A DNA stretch of 64,000 bases from Amaricoccus macauensis. GTDB taxonomy: Bacteria; Pseudomonadota; Alphaproteobacteria; Rhodobacterales; Rhodobacteraceae. Made by a program: the position numbers and the translations under genes. The stretch is from the NCBI RefSeq assembly GCF_014201905.1, contig NZ_JACHFM010000005.1, forward strand, positions 62,001-126,000, in the 5' to 3' direction. The stretch's first letter is position 1, and each line of letters starts with the position of its first letter. Below the pieces are notes generated by a model that made no database searches, was not told the DNA's origin, and was given only the letters and a program-made list of their open reading frames with translations. This document shows, one piece after another, positions 56,384 through 64,000 of this stretch.

Positions 56384-58183
56384 TCATCCACCCATGCGGG
56401 TGCGGAGCGCTTCGGTGGCGGGAATGTCCACCGTCTCCGCGTCGAGATCGACGACGACCCCGTAGGCGGCGCGGGCGTGTTCGACGGTGCAGAAGCCGTC
56501 GAGCACGTCCTCCAGCACCTTGCGGGCCGGGCGCTTCAACGGCGAGCCGTAGCCGCCGCCGTTCGGGCTGTAGTACGCCATCACGTCGTTCGCCTCGACC
56601 GCGAGCCCGGAGAACTTCGAGGGCATCTCGCGCGCCTCGTCGGGACGGGCGGCATTGTAGATCAGGCACTTGCCGACCGTGCCATCCTGACCGCCGAAAG
56701 CACCCCACGGCGCGTCGGTGTGGCGCTCGGACTCGTGGGTGATGAAGGCCGACGTCAGCACCCGCTGCGACTTCACCACGCCGATTCCGCCGCGGAACTC
56801 GCCCGCGCCGGGCGGCACGTCGTCGCGCAGTTCGTAACGATCGCAGATCATCGGGATGTGCATCGCGAGATCTTCGAGCGGGTTGTTCCGGGTGTTGGCC
56901 ATCAGGTTGTCGATGGAGTCCGGCCCGTCGGAGCGCGGCCGGCCGCCGTAGGCGCCTTCGTTCACCTCGAGAAACACCCAGTAGTCACCCGACGGACGCA
57001 CACCCGAATAGGCCGCAAACGAGATCGAGGCGGAGGAGCCGGCGATCACCTGCTCGGGCATGACCGGCGCGAGCGCGCGCAGGATGAGGTCGATCATCCG
57101 GTTGCACTGGGTAAAGCGCGCTTCCGCCGAGGCGGGAGCCCTCGGGTTGAAGATCGAGCCGAGCGGTGCCGTCACCTTCACCGGCCGGAACGAGCCCTCG
57201 TTCGAGGGTGCCCGGACGTCGGACGTCGCGGCATCCAGCAGGAGCTTGCGGAAGGCGCAGTAGGCCGCGACCTTGGTGGAGCCCTCGAAGGGCACGTTGT
57301 AGGCGGTGGGCGTCTGGTCGGCGGAGCCGGTCAGGTCCACCTCGACGCCATCGCCCTCGACGCGGACCGTGACCTTCACCTTCAGGCGCTGGTCGCGATT
57401 GCGGCCGTCATCGTCGAGCCAGCCCTCAGCCACATATTCGCCATCGGGGATGTCGCCGATCCGCTGCCGCATCAGGCGCTCGGAGTAGTCCATGAGCTGC
57501 CCGGCGGCGCCGAAGACCTTGTCCTCGCCGTACTTCTCGATGAGCTCCACGAACCGCTTCGCCCCGAGCCGCGCCGAGGCGACCTGTGCCTCTATGTCGG
57601 CGACGAGTTGTTGCGCGGCGCGGGAGTTCCGCCGGATGAAGTTCCACATCGCCCGGTTCGGCTCGCCCTTGCGGTAGAGCTTGGTGCCGGCGAAGAGCAT
57701 CCCCTCGGCGAAGACATCCGGCACGTCGATGATGAGGCCGGGCGTCGCCGCGCCGATGTCCACGTGGTGGGCGGTGTTCGCCGCGAAGCCGACGAGCCGC
57801 CCCTTCACGAACACCGGCGCGACGATCGCGAGATCGGGCGTGTGGCTCGACCCGAAGTAGGGGTGGTTGTGGACGACGACGTCGCCCTCGTACCACTCGC
57901 CATCCTCGAGCGTCTCGGCGATGCCGCGCAGGTAGCCCGGGATCGAGCCGATGTGCATCGGCGTCGATTCCGACTCGCAGAGCGTGTTGAAATCGGTGTC
58001 GAAGAGCCCGGCGCCGAGGTCCTGGCTCTCGCGGATGATCGACGAGAAGGACATGCGGTAGAGCACGTGGCCCATCTCTTCGGCGATGGTCTCGAAGGCG
58101 CCGCGGATCACCTGGAGGGTGATCGGGTCGACTTTCATGCGGGACTTGCTCTGAACGGGCTTGCTCATGGTCATCTGGTTCAT
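56384..58183 (-). CDS. hyuB: hydantoinase B / N-methylhydantoinase beta-type subunit
   Basis: Subunit of an ATP-dependent amide hydrolase, 599 aa. KVDPITLQVIRGAFETIAEEMGHVLYRMSFSSIIRESQDLGAGLFD is the HyuB opening, and GDVVVHNHPYFGSSHTPDLAIVAPVF and GEFRGGIGVVKSQRVLT are family blocks. The ATG at 58183 has GAGGAGG 8 nt upstream. It lies 13 bp after hyuA. The pair splits cyclic amides: N-methylhydantoin, acetophenone carboxylase substrates, or 5-oxoproline in fused homologues. Substrate choice here rests on the neighbours. Confidence 0.92.
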   Translation of the reverse strand: MNQMTMSKPVQSKSRMKVDPITLQVIRGAFETIAEEMGHVLYRMSFSSIIRESQDLGAGLFDTDFNTLCESESTPMHIGSIPGYLRGIAETLEDGEWYEGDVVVHNHPYFGSSHTPDLAIVAPVFVKGRLVGFAANTAHHVDIGAATPGLIIDVPDVFAEGMLFAGTKLYRKGEPNRAMWNFIRRNSRAAQQLVADIEAQVASARLGAKRFVELIEKYGEDKVFGAAGQLMDYSERLMRQRIGDIPDGEYVAEGWLDDDGRNRDQRLKVKVTVRVEGDGVEVDLTGSADQTPTAYNVPFEGSTKVAAYCAFRKLLLDAATSDVRAPSNEGSFRPVKVTAPLGSIFNPRAPASAEARFTQCNRMIDLILRALAPVMPEQVIAGSSASISFAAYSGVRPSGDYWVFLEVNEGAYGGRPRSDGPDSIDNLMANTRNNPLEDLAMHIPMICDRYELRDDVPPGAGEFRGGIGVVKSQRVLTSAFITHESERHTDAPWGAFGGQDGTVGKCLIYNAARPDEAREMPSKFSGLAVEANDVMAYYSPNGGGYGSPLKRPARKVLEDVLDGFCTVEHARAAYGVVVDLDAETVDIPATEALRTRMGG

Positions 58184-58196
58184 CGTCTCAACCTCC

Positions 58197-60275
58197 TCAG
58201 GCGATGCCCAGCGGGCGGATGCGGATGTTGCCATGCGCGAGAACCTCGGCGCCGTAGCCGGGGGGGACGAGCGTGTTCGAGTCGTGCTGCACAAGGATCG
58301 CCGGCCCCTCGATGCGGTCGCCCGCGAAGAGCTTGCGGCGGTCATAGCGCGGCGTCTCCAGCGTGCGGCCGTCATCGAAGGTGGTCGGGCGCACCAGCAT
58401 CAGCGCCCGGTCGGTGCTGCTGCCGTCGGTGGCGGCAATCTCCGGGATGGCAATGCGCGCGACCGATGCCGAACCGATGGCGCGGAGGGTGATGAGCTCG
58501 ACCTCCTGCTCGGGATAGGCGTAGCCGTAGTCGAGTTCGTGCTGGGCGTGGAAGCTCTCGGCCACCAGACCCTTGTTCTCCGCCGTGACCGCGCCCTCGG
58601 GCATCGCCGCACGCAGCTCGAAGCCCTGACCGCGATAGCGGCATTCGGCGACGATCTCGATGCGCTGCTCGGCCTCGGCGATGCCGTCGGCGTCGAGTTC
58701 GGCTTTCGCACGCTCGCGCAGCAGCGCGCAGGCCGCGTTGATCCGGCCAAGCTCCGCCTCTCCCGACGCGCCGATCTCGACAATGACCGCCTCGGTGTGC
58801 TCGTAGCGCAGATCGGTCTTCAGCAGGCCGACAGCGGCGGTGATGCCCGGCGCGACGGGAATGATCACGTCCTTCGCCGAGACCGCCTCGGCCAACGCCA
58901 CGCCATGGAGCGGCCCGGCACCGCCAAAGGGCATGATCGAGAAGTCGCGCGGGTCGAGGCCGCGGGCGACCGAGTTCGACCGGATGGCCAGCGCCATGTT
59001 GTTGTTGATCACCCGGATGATCCCGAGTGCGGCGTCAATCGTCGAGACGCCGAGGGACTTTGCCACCGTCTCGACGGCCTTGCGGGCAAGGTCGGCGTCG
59101 AGCGCGAGGTCGCCGCCCAGCGCCATGTCCGGGTCGAGGCGGCCGAGGACGACCTGCGCGTCGGTCACGGTCGGCTCCACGCCGCCCCGGCCGTAGCAGG
59201 CAGGCCCGGGCTCGGACCCGGCCGAGCGCGGACCGACGTTGAAGCCGCCCGCCTCGTCCACATAGGCGACCGAGCCGCCGCCCGCGCCGATCGTCACGAG
59301 GTCGATCATCGGCGTCAGGACCGGGTGCCCGCCCACGTAGGTGTCGCGCGGGTTCATGATCTTCACGGTGCCGTCCGGGATCGTCGAGATGTCGGCGGAC
59401 GTGCCGCCGATGTCCACGGTGATGACGTTCGCGACGCCGGTCATCTCGCCTTCCGACGCGCCCCCGATGACACCACCGGCCGGGCCGGACATCAGGATGC
59501 GGATCGGCCGTCTGGCGCAGGCGTCGACCGTCGAGACACCACCGTTCGACTGCATGATGCGAAGCTTCGAGGTGACACCGGCATTGCGCAGGCGCGATTC
59601 GAGATCGTTGAGATAGAACGCGGTCTTCGGCCCGACGTAGCAGTTCATCGCCGCGGTCGAGAAACGCTCGTACTCGCGCATCACGTTCGCGACTTCCGAG
59701 GACAGCGTCACGTAGGCGTCCGGCATCTCCTCCAGCACGATCTCCCTGGCGCGGCGCTCGTGGGCGTCGTTGAGGAAGGCGAACATGAAGCCGATCACCA
59801 CCGAGTCGATTCCGCGCCGCCGAAACGTCGCGCAGGCCGCGCGCACTGCGTCTTCGTCGAGCGGCACGGCGATATCGCCGGTCGGCGGCGTGATACGCTC
59901 ACTGATGGCGATGCGGTTTCGCCGCTTGACGAGCGGGTGGCTCTGCCACGGCACCTCGAAGTGGAGCGAGAAGTTGAAGGGCCGCTTGTGGCGCCCGATG
60001 TGCAGGATGTCGCGGAAGCCCTCCGTCGTCAGCATCCCGCATTCCGAGCCGTTGTTCTCGATGGTGATGTTGGTCGCGGTGGTGGTGCCGTGGACGATGG
60101 TCTCCACGTCCGAGGCCTCGATCCCGGCCTTGGCGCAGAGCGCCATCACCCCTTCCACGACGCCGATCGACTGGTTGCGCAGCGTTGTCGGAACCTTGTG
60201 GTAAAAGACGCCCTTGCCGCATTCGAGCACCAGGTCAGTGTTCGTGCCGCCGACGTCCACGCCAATCCTTGCCAT
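58197..60275 (-). CDS. hyuA: hydantoinase A / N-methylhydantoinase alpha-type subunit
   Basis: ATP-binding subunit of the ASKHA type, 692 aa. The N-terminal phosphate motif MARIGVDVGGTNTDLVLE, VHGTTTATNITIENNG, the second ATP motif VDIGGTSADIS, GAGGGSVAYVDEAGGFNVGPRSAG and CYGRGG are clear. HyuA hydrolyses ATP to activate the ring amide that HyuB opens. NTDLV in place of the more common FTD is a subfamily feature. A repeat-rich 112-bp gap separates it from the MFS gene upstream on the same strand. Confidence 0.93.
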   Translation of the reverse strand: MARIGVDVGGTNTDLVLECGKGVFYHKVPTTLRNQSIGVVEGVMALCAKAGIEASDVETIVHGTTTATNITIENNGSECGMLTTEGFRDILHIGRHKRPFNFSLHFEVPWQSHPLVKRRNRIAISERITPPTGDIAVPLDEDAVRAACATFRRRGIDSVVIGFMFAFLNDAHERRAREIVLEEMPDAYVTLSSEVANVMREYERFSTAAMNCYVGPKTAFYLNDLESRLRNAGVTSKLRIMQSNGGVSTVDACARRPIRILMSGPAGGVIGGASEGEMTGVANVITVDIGGTSADISTIPDGTVKIMNPRDTYVGGHPVLTPMIDLVTIGAGGGSVAYVDEAGGFNVGPRSAGSEPGPACYGRGGVEPTVTDAQVVLGRLDPDMALGGDLALDADLARKAVETVAKSLGVSTIDAALGIIRVINNNMALAIRSNSVARGLDPRDFSIMPFGGAGPLHGVALAEAVSAKDVIIPVAPGITAAVGLLKTDLRYEHTEAVIVEIGASGEAELGRINAACALLRERAKAELDADGIAEAEQRIEIVAECRYRGQGFELRAAMPEGAVTAENKGLVAESFHAQHELDYGYAYPEQEVELITLRAIGSASVARIAIPEIAATDGSSTDRALMLVRPTTFDDGRTLETPRYDRRKLFAGDRIEGPAILVQHDSNTLVPPGYGAEVLAHGNIRIRPLGIA

Positions 60276-60315
60276 GGCGGTGTCTCCCTAGATTGTTATC
60301 GATTTGAATGGGTCA

Positions 60316-60390
60316 GGCCCGAACAGGTCGGGCCCGACTTGCTCAGGCCGGACTTGCTCAGGCCCGACTTGCTCAGGCCCGACTTGCTCA
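60316..60390 (-). repeat. 15-bp tandem repeat at the end of the MFS gene
   Basis: Four units of ggcccgacttgctca (60331-60390; one has a single mismatch) plus a diverged fifth (60316-60330). Each full unit contains an in-frame TGA on the minus strand, and the first supplies the stop codon of the transporter. Confidence 0.9.
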
Positions 60391-61743
60391 CGCGCGCGCC
60401 GCCTGCGGGTTCGGGGCAGGCCGGCGTCCCTCCGGGGTGCCCACATCAGCCGCCTTGAACGGCCGCCCTGCAGTCTCCGGAGTGAGCAGCGCCACCACGA
60501 AGGCGATCCCGGCCACGATCGTGATGTAGAGCGCCGGTGCCAGCCGGTTGTCGGTCGCGGCGATCAGCCAGGTGGCGACGAAGGGCGCGGTGCCGCCGAA
60601 GATCGCATAGGCGACGTTGTAGGTGACCGCCGACGCCGTGTAGCGCACCTTGGTCGGGAAGACCTCGCAGAGCAGCACCGCCGTCACCACGTTGGCCGTC
60701 ACCGCGCCGAGGGCGAGCATGATCTGCGCCGAGAGCGCCGAGGCGAGCGTGCCGGTCGAGGCGACGAGATAGGCGGGCACCGCGAGGCAGCCGAGCAGGA
60801 GCGCCGAGGCGATCATCGTCGGCCGCCGCCCGATCCGGTCGCAAAGCCGGCCGAGGAACGGGGCCATGCCCGCGGCGATCGTCAGCGCCAGCACGTTCGA
60901 CATCAGCACATGGGCCGGAGCCATGCCGACGACCGTGCGCAGGAAGGTCGTCATGTAGGTGGAGAAGATGTAGAAGCTGAGCGCCGTCAGGCTGATGTAG
61001 GCGCCGAGCCGCAGCATCGGGATCCACTGCACGCGGAGCGTCTCGCCAAGCGGGGCATGGGCGGGCGCCGGGCCGTCGAGCACCGCCTGGAAGAGCGGGC
61101 TCTCGTCGAGCCGGCTGCGGATGTAGAGCGCGACGAGGCCGAGGGGTGCGGCGAGCAGGAAGGGCACGCGCCAGCCCCAGGTGTTCATCGCCTCAGCCGA
61201 GAGGCCGACTGTCAGCACCCAGGAGATGAGCGCAGCCAACGCGAAGGACGCGAAGGTCGCCGCCGGCATCCAGCTCGAATGCCGCGACCGCTGGTCGCTC
61301 GGGGCATGCTCGATGACGTAGGTGACGGCGCCGGCGTATTCGCCCCCCGCCGAGAAGCCCTGCACGCAGCGGGCGACGGTGAGCAGGATCGGCGCCCAGA
61401 TGCCGATCGTGCGGTAGTCCGGCAGGAGCCCGATGGCCGCGGTGGCGATCGACATGAGCAGCACGGTCAGCGCCAGCACCTTCTTGCGGCCGAGCCGGTC
61501 GCCCATCATGCCGAAATAGGCGCCACCGACCGGGCGGAGCGCAAAGGCGACGGCAAAGATGGCGAAGGTCTGGAGAAGACCCGCCACGCGGTTGCCCTCG
61601 GGAAAGAACGTGATCGCGATGATCGGCGCCATGAAGCCGTAGATCGCGAAGTCGAACCACTCGATCACCGTTCCCGCGACCGCGGCCGTGGTGACCTTGC
61701 GGAGCGTGGCGGGATCGGCCTGCGGAGTTGTCTGCTGTGACAT
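60388..61743 (-). CDS. MFS transporter, metabolite:H+ symporter-like
   Basis: Inner-membrane transporter of 451 aa with 12 predicted helices, of the MHS type (ProP/KgtP-like). TVIEWFDFAIYGFMAPIIA at the first helix, GMMGDRLGRKKVL in loop 2-3, RCVQGFSAGGEYAGAVTYVIEHAP, and RRPTMIASALL are signatures. The MHS family carries organic acids and betaines, so it may move a substrate or product of the HyuAB pathway. The start at 61743 (MSQQTTPQ) follows a 98-bp gap after the amidohydrolase gene; a hairpin lies in that gap. Confidence 0.9.
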   Translation of the reverse strand: MSQQTTPQADPATLRKVTTAAVAGTVIEWFDFAIYGFMAPIIAITFFPEGNRVAGLLQTFAIFAVAFALRPVGGAYFGMMGDRLGRKKVLALTVLLMSIATAAIGLLPDYRTIGIWAPILLTVARCVQGFSAGGEYAGAVTYVIEHAPSDQRSRHSSWMPAATFASFALAALISWVLTVGLSAEAMNTWGWRVPFLLAAPLGLVALYIRSRLDESPLFQAVLDGPAPAHAPLGETLRVQWIPMLRLGAYISLTALSFYIFSTYMTTFLRTVVGMAPAHVLMSNVLALTIAAGMAPFLGRLCDRIGRRPTMIASALLLGCLAVPAYLVASTGTLASALSAQIMLALGAVTANVVTAVLLCEVFPTKVRYTASAVTYNVAYAIFGGTAPFVATWLIAATDNRLAPALYITIVAGIAFVVALLTPETAGRPFKAADVGTPEGRRPAPNPQAARA

Positions 61744-61801
61744 CGGGGCATTCCTTCGTCGGTGCCCCGCGCCACGATGACGGGGACGCTTCGAGGAAGG
61801 C

Positions 61802-61822
61802 GGAGCGGCATATCGCCGCTCC
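61802..61822 (-). terminator. hairpin between the amidohydrolase and MFS genes
   Basis: ggagcggc / gccgctcc form an 8-bp stem with loop atatc, 20 bp past the amidohydrolase stop. It has no T tract and may stabilise the upstream message or attenuate rather than end transcription. Confidence 0.4.
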
Positions 61823-61841
61823 GCGCTGAAATCGGAAGGCC

Positions 61842-62564
61842 TTACTCGGCCGCGAGCTTCTCCGAGCCGACGTTTTCGAGGTAGGCGACGCACTCGTCCA
61901 CCGTGTGGACGTCGCCGAACTTCGCGTCGATGTCGAAGAGGTTCCACGCCACGGCGCCGGGCACGCGGTCACCGATGCACTCCTTGACCGCGATGGTGCG
62001 GAAGCCGTCGGCGATGCCGTCGCAGATCGTCTGGCGCACACAGGCACAGGCGGTCACGCCGGTGACGAGGATGGTGTCGACGCCGTTCGCCCGCAGGATG
62101 CCCGCAAGCTCGGTGCCGTGGAACGACGAGGCGCGCTTCTTCAGCAGGGTGTACTCACCCTCGACCGGCGCGATGCGGCTGTCGATCGCCCAGAGATCCT
62201 TGTTGGCGAGATCGACGACGTCCACCGGGATCTTGTTGTGCCACAGGCCCATGTCGGTGAAGGGCGCGTTGCGGTCGGTGATCTCGTAGGCGGTGGTGAC
62301 ATGGATCACCGGGTGGCCGTTGGCGCGGCACGCGGCCAGGAGGCGCTGCATCCCGGGGATGATCTCGTTGTCCATCTTCTCCTGGTCGCAGGTGAAGGGA
62401 TTGCCCGGACGGGTCCAGGCGTTGGCCAGATCGACGCTGACGAGCGCCGGGCGCTTGCCGAAGCCGACACGGCGCTGGAAGCCGCGTTCCTGGTAGAGCT
62501 TGCTCGCCTGAGCGAAAGCCTCGTTGAGCATGCGATCGAGTTCTTTGGCGTCCACGTCGGACAT
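61842..62564 (-). CDS. isochorismatase-family amidohydrolase, N-carbamoylsarcosine amidase-like
   Basis: Cysteine hydrolase of 240 aa. The catalytic triad is recognisable: Asp45 in LVSVDLANAWT, Lys142/143 in LLKKRASSFHGT, and a Cys in VTGVTACACVRQT (about 175). Length and the AWTRPGNPFTCD segment resemble N-carbamoylsarcosine amidohydrolase more than nicotinamidase or isochorismatase. It is the first gene of the minus-strand run to MFS, hyuA and hyuB, and is divergent from the LysR gene. Expected products are sarcosine, CO2 and ammonia if the substrate is N-carbamoylsarcosine. Confidence 0.88.
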   Translation of the reverse strand: MSDVDAKELDRMLNEAFAQASKLYQERGFQRRVGFGKRPALVSVDLANAWTRPGNPFTCDQEKMDNEIIPGMQRLLAACRANGHPVIHVTTAYEITDRNAPFTDMGLWHNKIPVDVVDLANKDLWAIDSRIAPVEGEYTLLKKRASSFHGTELAGILRANGVDTILVTGVTACACVRQTICDGIADGFRTIAVKECIGDRVPGAVAWNLFDIDAKFGDVHTVDECVAYLENVGSEKLAAE

Positions 62565-62715
62565 GAGCGTCTCCCCTGCCGAACCGCGTAAGCGTCGGCA
62601 CTACAAGAAGTTTCATCGTGTCGGGGTTTTGTGCGGCCTCAGCGCCGCCCGTTTCCCGAGACCAAATCTGCGCTCGTCGCCGCCGAAGAGGAATTGCCGA
62701 CTCGGCATCTATTAT

Positions 62716-62728
62716 TGCATGTGATGCA
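62716..62728. promoter_or_regulatory. LysR-type operator (T-N11-A dyad)
   Basis: TGCAT-GTG-ATGCA is a perfect dyad of exactly T-N11-A form. It lies 21 bp before the LysR start and in the shared promoter region with the amidohydrolase gene. Confidence 0.6.
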
Positions 62729-62749
62729 TCAGTCGAACGGAGACCCCCG

Positions 62750-63649
62750 ATGGAGATACCGGCCGGCCTCGATCTCGTTTATTCGTTCCTCGTCGTCGCG
62801 GACGAGCTGAACTTCCGCCGCAGCGCGGAGCGGCTGCACGTCGATCAGTCGGCCCTTTCCCGCCGCATCCAGAAGCTTGAACAGACACTGGGTTTCCGGC
62901 TTCTGGAGCGCACCACGCGCGAGGTGAGCCTCACCGCCGCCGGCCGCCGCTTCTACAAGGACAACCTCGCGCTGCTGAACGGCTACGCCGATTCGATCTC
63001 AGCCGCCCGGGGAATCGCCGAGGGACACACCGGCACCGTCCGCGTCGGCTACATGGCTTTCGCGGCAACCGAACTCGTGCCGCGCACGGTGGCGCGATTC
63101 GGCAAGCTGCACCCCCATGTGGACGTGAAGCTCCGCTACATCCGCACCCAGGGGCAGAAGCTCGCGCTTGCCAATGACGAGATCGACATCGGCTACATGA
63201 TCGGGCCGTTCGTGCATTCGGAGTACAACGCCGTCCGCCTCGCCAGCGACCCGCTCTATCTCGTCGGCCCGCTCAACCACCCGCTCCTGCGCCTGCCGAG
63301 CGTGCGCCCCTCCGACCTGGCCGACGCCGACATGATTCTCGGCGACATGGAAGAGTGGGGCGAATACCGCTGGCGACTCTCGGAGCTCTTCAACGGCGTC
63401 GGTGTCGCGTTGCGGGTCCGGCTCGAGGCGTCGAACACCCTCGCCCTCATCGGCCTCGTGGCCGCCGGCCTCGGCGTGACGATCTACCCCGAGAACCTCC
63501 TCGCCTTCCTCGGCCGCAACGTCGAGGCCCGCCCGATCCAGCACTCGGACTTCAGGATCGAGACCGTCCTCGTCTGGAAACGCACCAACCGCTCCGGCCC
63601 GACGCAACGCTTCGTCGAGGTCGCGACAAGGCTCCCGGCGCCACTCTGA
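62750..63649 (+). CDS. LysR family transcriptional regulator
   Basis: Regulator of 299 aa. The N-terminal winged helix reads FLVVADELNFRRSAERLHVDQSALSRRIQKLEQTLGFRLLERT; the substrate-binding domain has GTVRVGYMAFAATELVP. The ATG at 62750 follows GGAG by 6 nt, so the longer open frame is unlikely to be used. It is divergent from the amidohydrolase gene across 185 bp containing a LysR-type dyad, so it is the likely regulator of the hydantoin cluster. Confidence 0.94.
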   Translation: MEIPAGLDLVYSFLVVADELNFRRSAERLHVDQSALSRRIQKLEQTLGFRLLERTTREVSLTAAGRRFYKDNLALLNGYADSISAARGIAEGHTGTVRVGYMAFAATELVPRTVARFGKLHPHVDVKLRYIRTQGQKLALANDEIDIGYMIGPFVHSEYNAVRLASDPLYLVGPLNHPLLRLPSVRPSDLADADMILGDMEEWGEYRWRLSELFNGVGVALRVRLEASNTLALIGLVAAGLGVTIYPENLLAFLGRNVEARPIQHSDFRIETVLVWKRTNRSGPTQRFVEVATRLPAPL

Positions 63650-63670
63650 GGACGCGCTCGGTGAAGAGCT

Positions 63671-64000
63671 TCAGCGGAAAGCGGCGCGATAGTTCGCCGC
63701 CGTCAGATTGAGATGATCACCGAGGGGCGGCGCGATCAGAAATGCCTTCGGCTCGCGGGCGAAATCGTACAGGCGAAAGATCCGGAACTCGGCGGGCCGC
63801 TCTTCCGAGAACGCTTTCTCGTTGCTGGAGACGTAGAACGGCGTCTTGTCGGGTCCGGCCGTCGTCTTTACCTCCAGGAATCGCGTTTCTCCGCTGCCGG
63901 CGAACGACAGGATATCGTACCCTGCACCGTCGCCCTCCTCCTCAGCGACCCACCGGACCTTTCGGGCCAGATCATCGCGCCCTGCCGCGCGAAGGCGTGC
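63671..64000 (-). CDS. DUF3883 domain protein, C-terminal part (cut by window edge)
   Basis: The last 109 codons of a minus-strand gene, open to the right edge. VRWVAEEEGDGAGYDILSF, RFLEVKTT, PFYVSSNEKAFSEE and FRIFRLYDF match the DUF3883 domain. GYDI followed by ExK (EVKTT) has the form of a PD-(D/E)xK nuclease core. DUF3883 domains often occur in DNA-restriction and defence proteins, but the N-terminal part that would decide this is outside the window. It is convergent with the LysR gene, 21 bp apart. Confidence 0.8.
   Translation of the reverse strand, partial: ARLRAAGRDDLARKVRWVAEEEGDGAGYDILSFAGSGETRFLEVKTTAGPDKTPFYVSSNEKAFSEERPAEFRIFRLYDFAREPKAFLIAPPLGDHLNLTAANYRAAFR

Noticed and set aside
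58197-60275. 5-oxoprolinase as the call for HyuA/HyuB
   Set aside because: The adjoining carbamoyl-amino-acid-type hydrolase and NCS1 permease fit hydantoin breakdown better; oxoprolinase cannot be excluded from sequence alone.
60316-60390. CRISPR array
   Set aside because: The 15-bp units are contiguous with no spacers, and no cas gene is present.

Overview
The window is GC-rich DNA (roughly 70 % G+C by eye) from an alphaproteobacterium, probably a member of or close to the Rhodobacterales. The reasons are: a complete oxygen-dependent (CobG type) cobalamin pathway, a BluE/PduX-like kinase, a DUF6476 protein beside rluD, CtrA-type and GANTC (CcrM) sites at dnaG, a candidate serC leader RNA, and adjacent serA and serC. 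I see no integrase, insertion sequence, phage gene or CRISPR array. The window looks chromosomal; a catabolic cluster and several lone genes are its accessory parts.

Layout. 1-11 kb: valS (cut by the left edge), a lone molybdenum hydroxylase large subunit, a broken serine protease, hslO, an ABC permease coupled to a DUF763 gene, rpoH, rluD and a DUF6476 membrane protein. 11.5-19.5 kb: a small RTX protein, then dnaG and rpoD with cell-cycle-type regulatory sites in front of dnaG, a BrkB/YihY membrane protein, a two-domain cold-shock protein, a DUF192 protein and tRNA-Pro(UGG). 19.6-43.8 kb: the cobalamin region. 43.9-46.5 kb: copper genes (CopC-CopD fusion, YcnI, DUF2946-like). 46.5-54.8 kb: ubiG, a proline iminopeptidase, an IclR regulator, serA, serC, a membrane-anchored DJ-1/PfpI protein and a divergent GlxA-type regulator. 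54.8-63.7 kb: an NCS1 permease, hyuB, hyuA, an MFS transporter, an isochorismatase-family amidohydrolase and a LysR regulator. The right edge cuts a DUF3883 gene.

How the genes work together. Three cobalamin riboswitches control three operons: DUF1636-cobW-cobN-cobG-cobH-cobI-cobJ (minus), cbtB-cbtA-cobP-cobO-cobQ (plus) and btuF-btuC-btuD-cobD (minus). A fourth operon, cobL-cobE-cobM-cobA-cobB-cobF, has no visible riboswitch, and cobK stands alone between the two large minus-strand operons. Together they cover cobalt uptake, ring synthesis from uroporphyrinogen III, cobalt insertion (CobN only), adenosylation, amidation and aminopropanol attachment. cobS, cobT of the chelatase and the lower-ligand genes are not in the window. 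The 54.8-63.7 kb cluster fits import and breakdown of a hydantoin: ATP-dependent ring opening by HyuAB, then hydrolysis of the carbamoyl amino acid by the isochorismatase-like enzyme, as in the N-methylhydantoin branch of creatinine degradation.

Notable structure. Exact or near-exact 15-bp tandem repeats occur at five places (start of cobC, cobK, cobN, cobQ and the end of the MFS gene). A 27-bp duplication sits on the cobI/cobJ stop-start junction. Two divergent gene pairs have overlapping start codons (rluD/DUF6476 and cobK/cobL).
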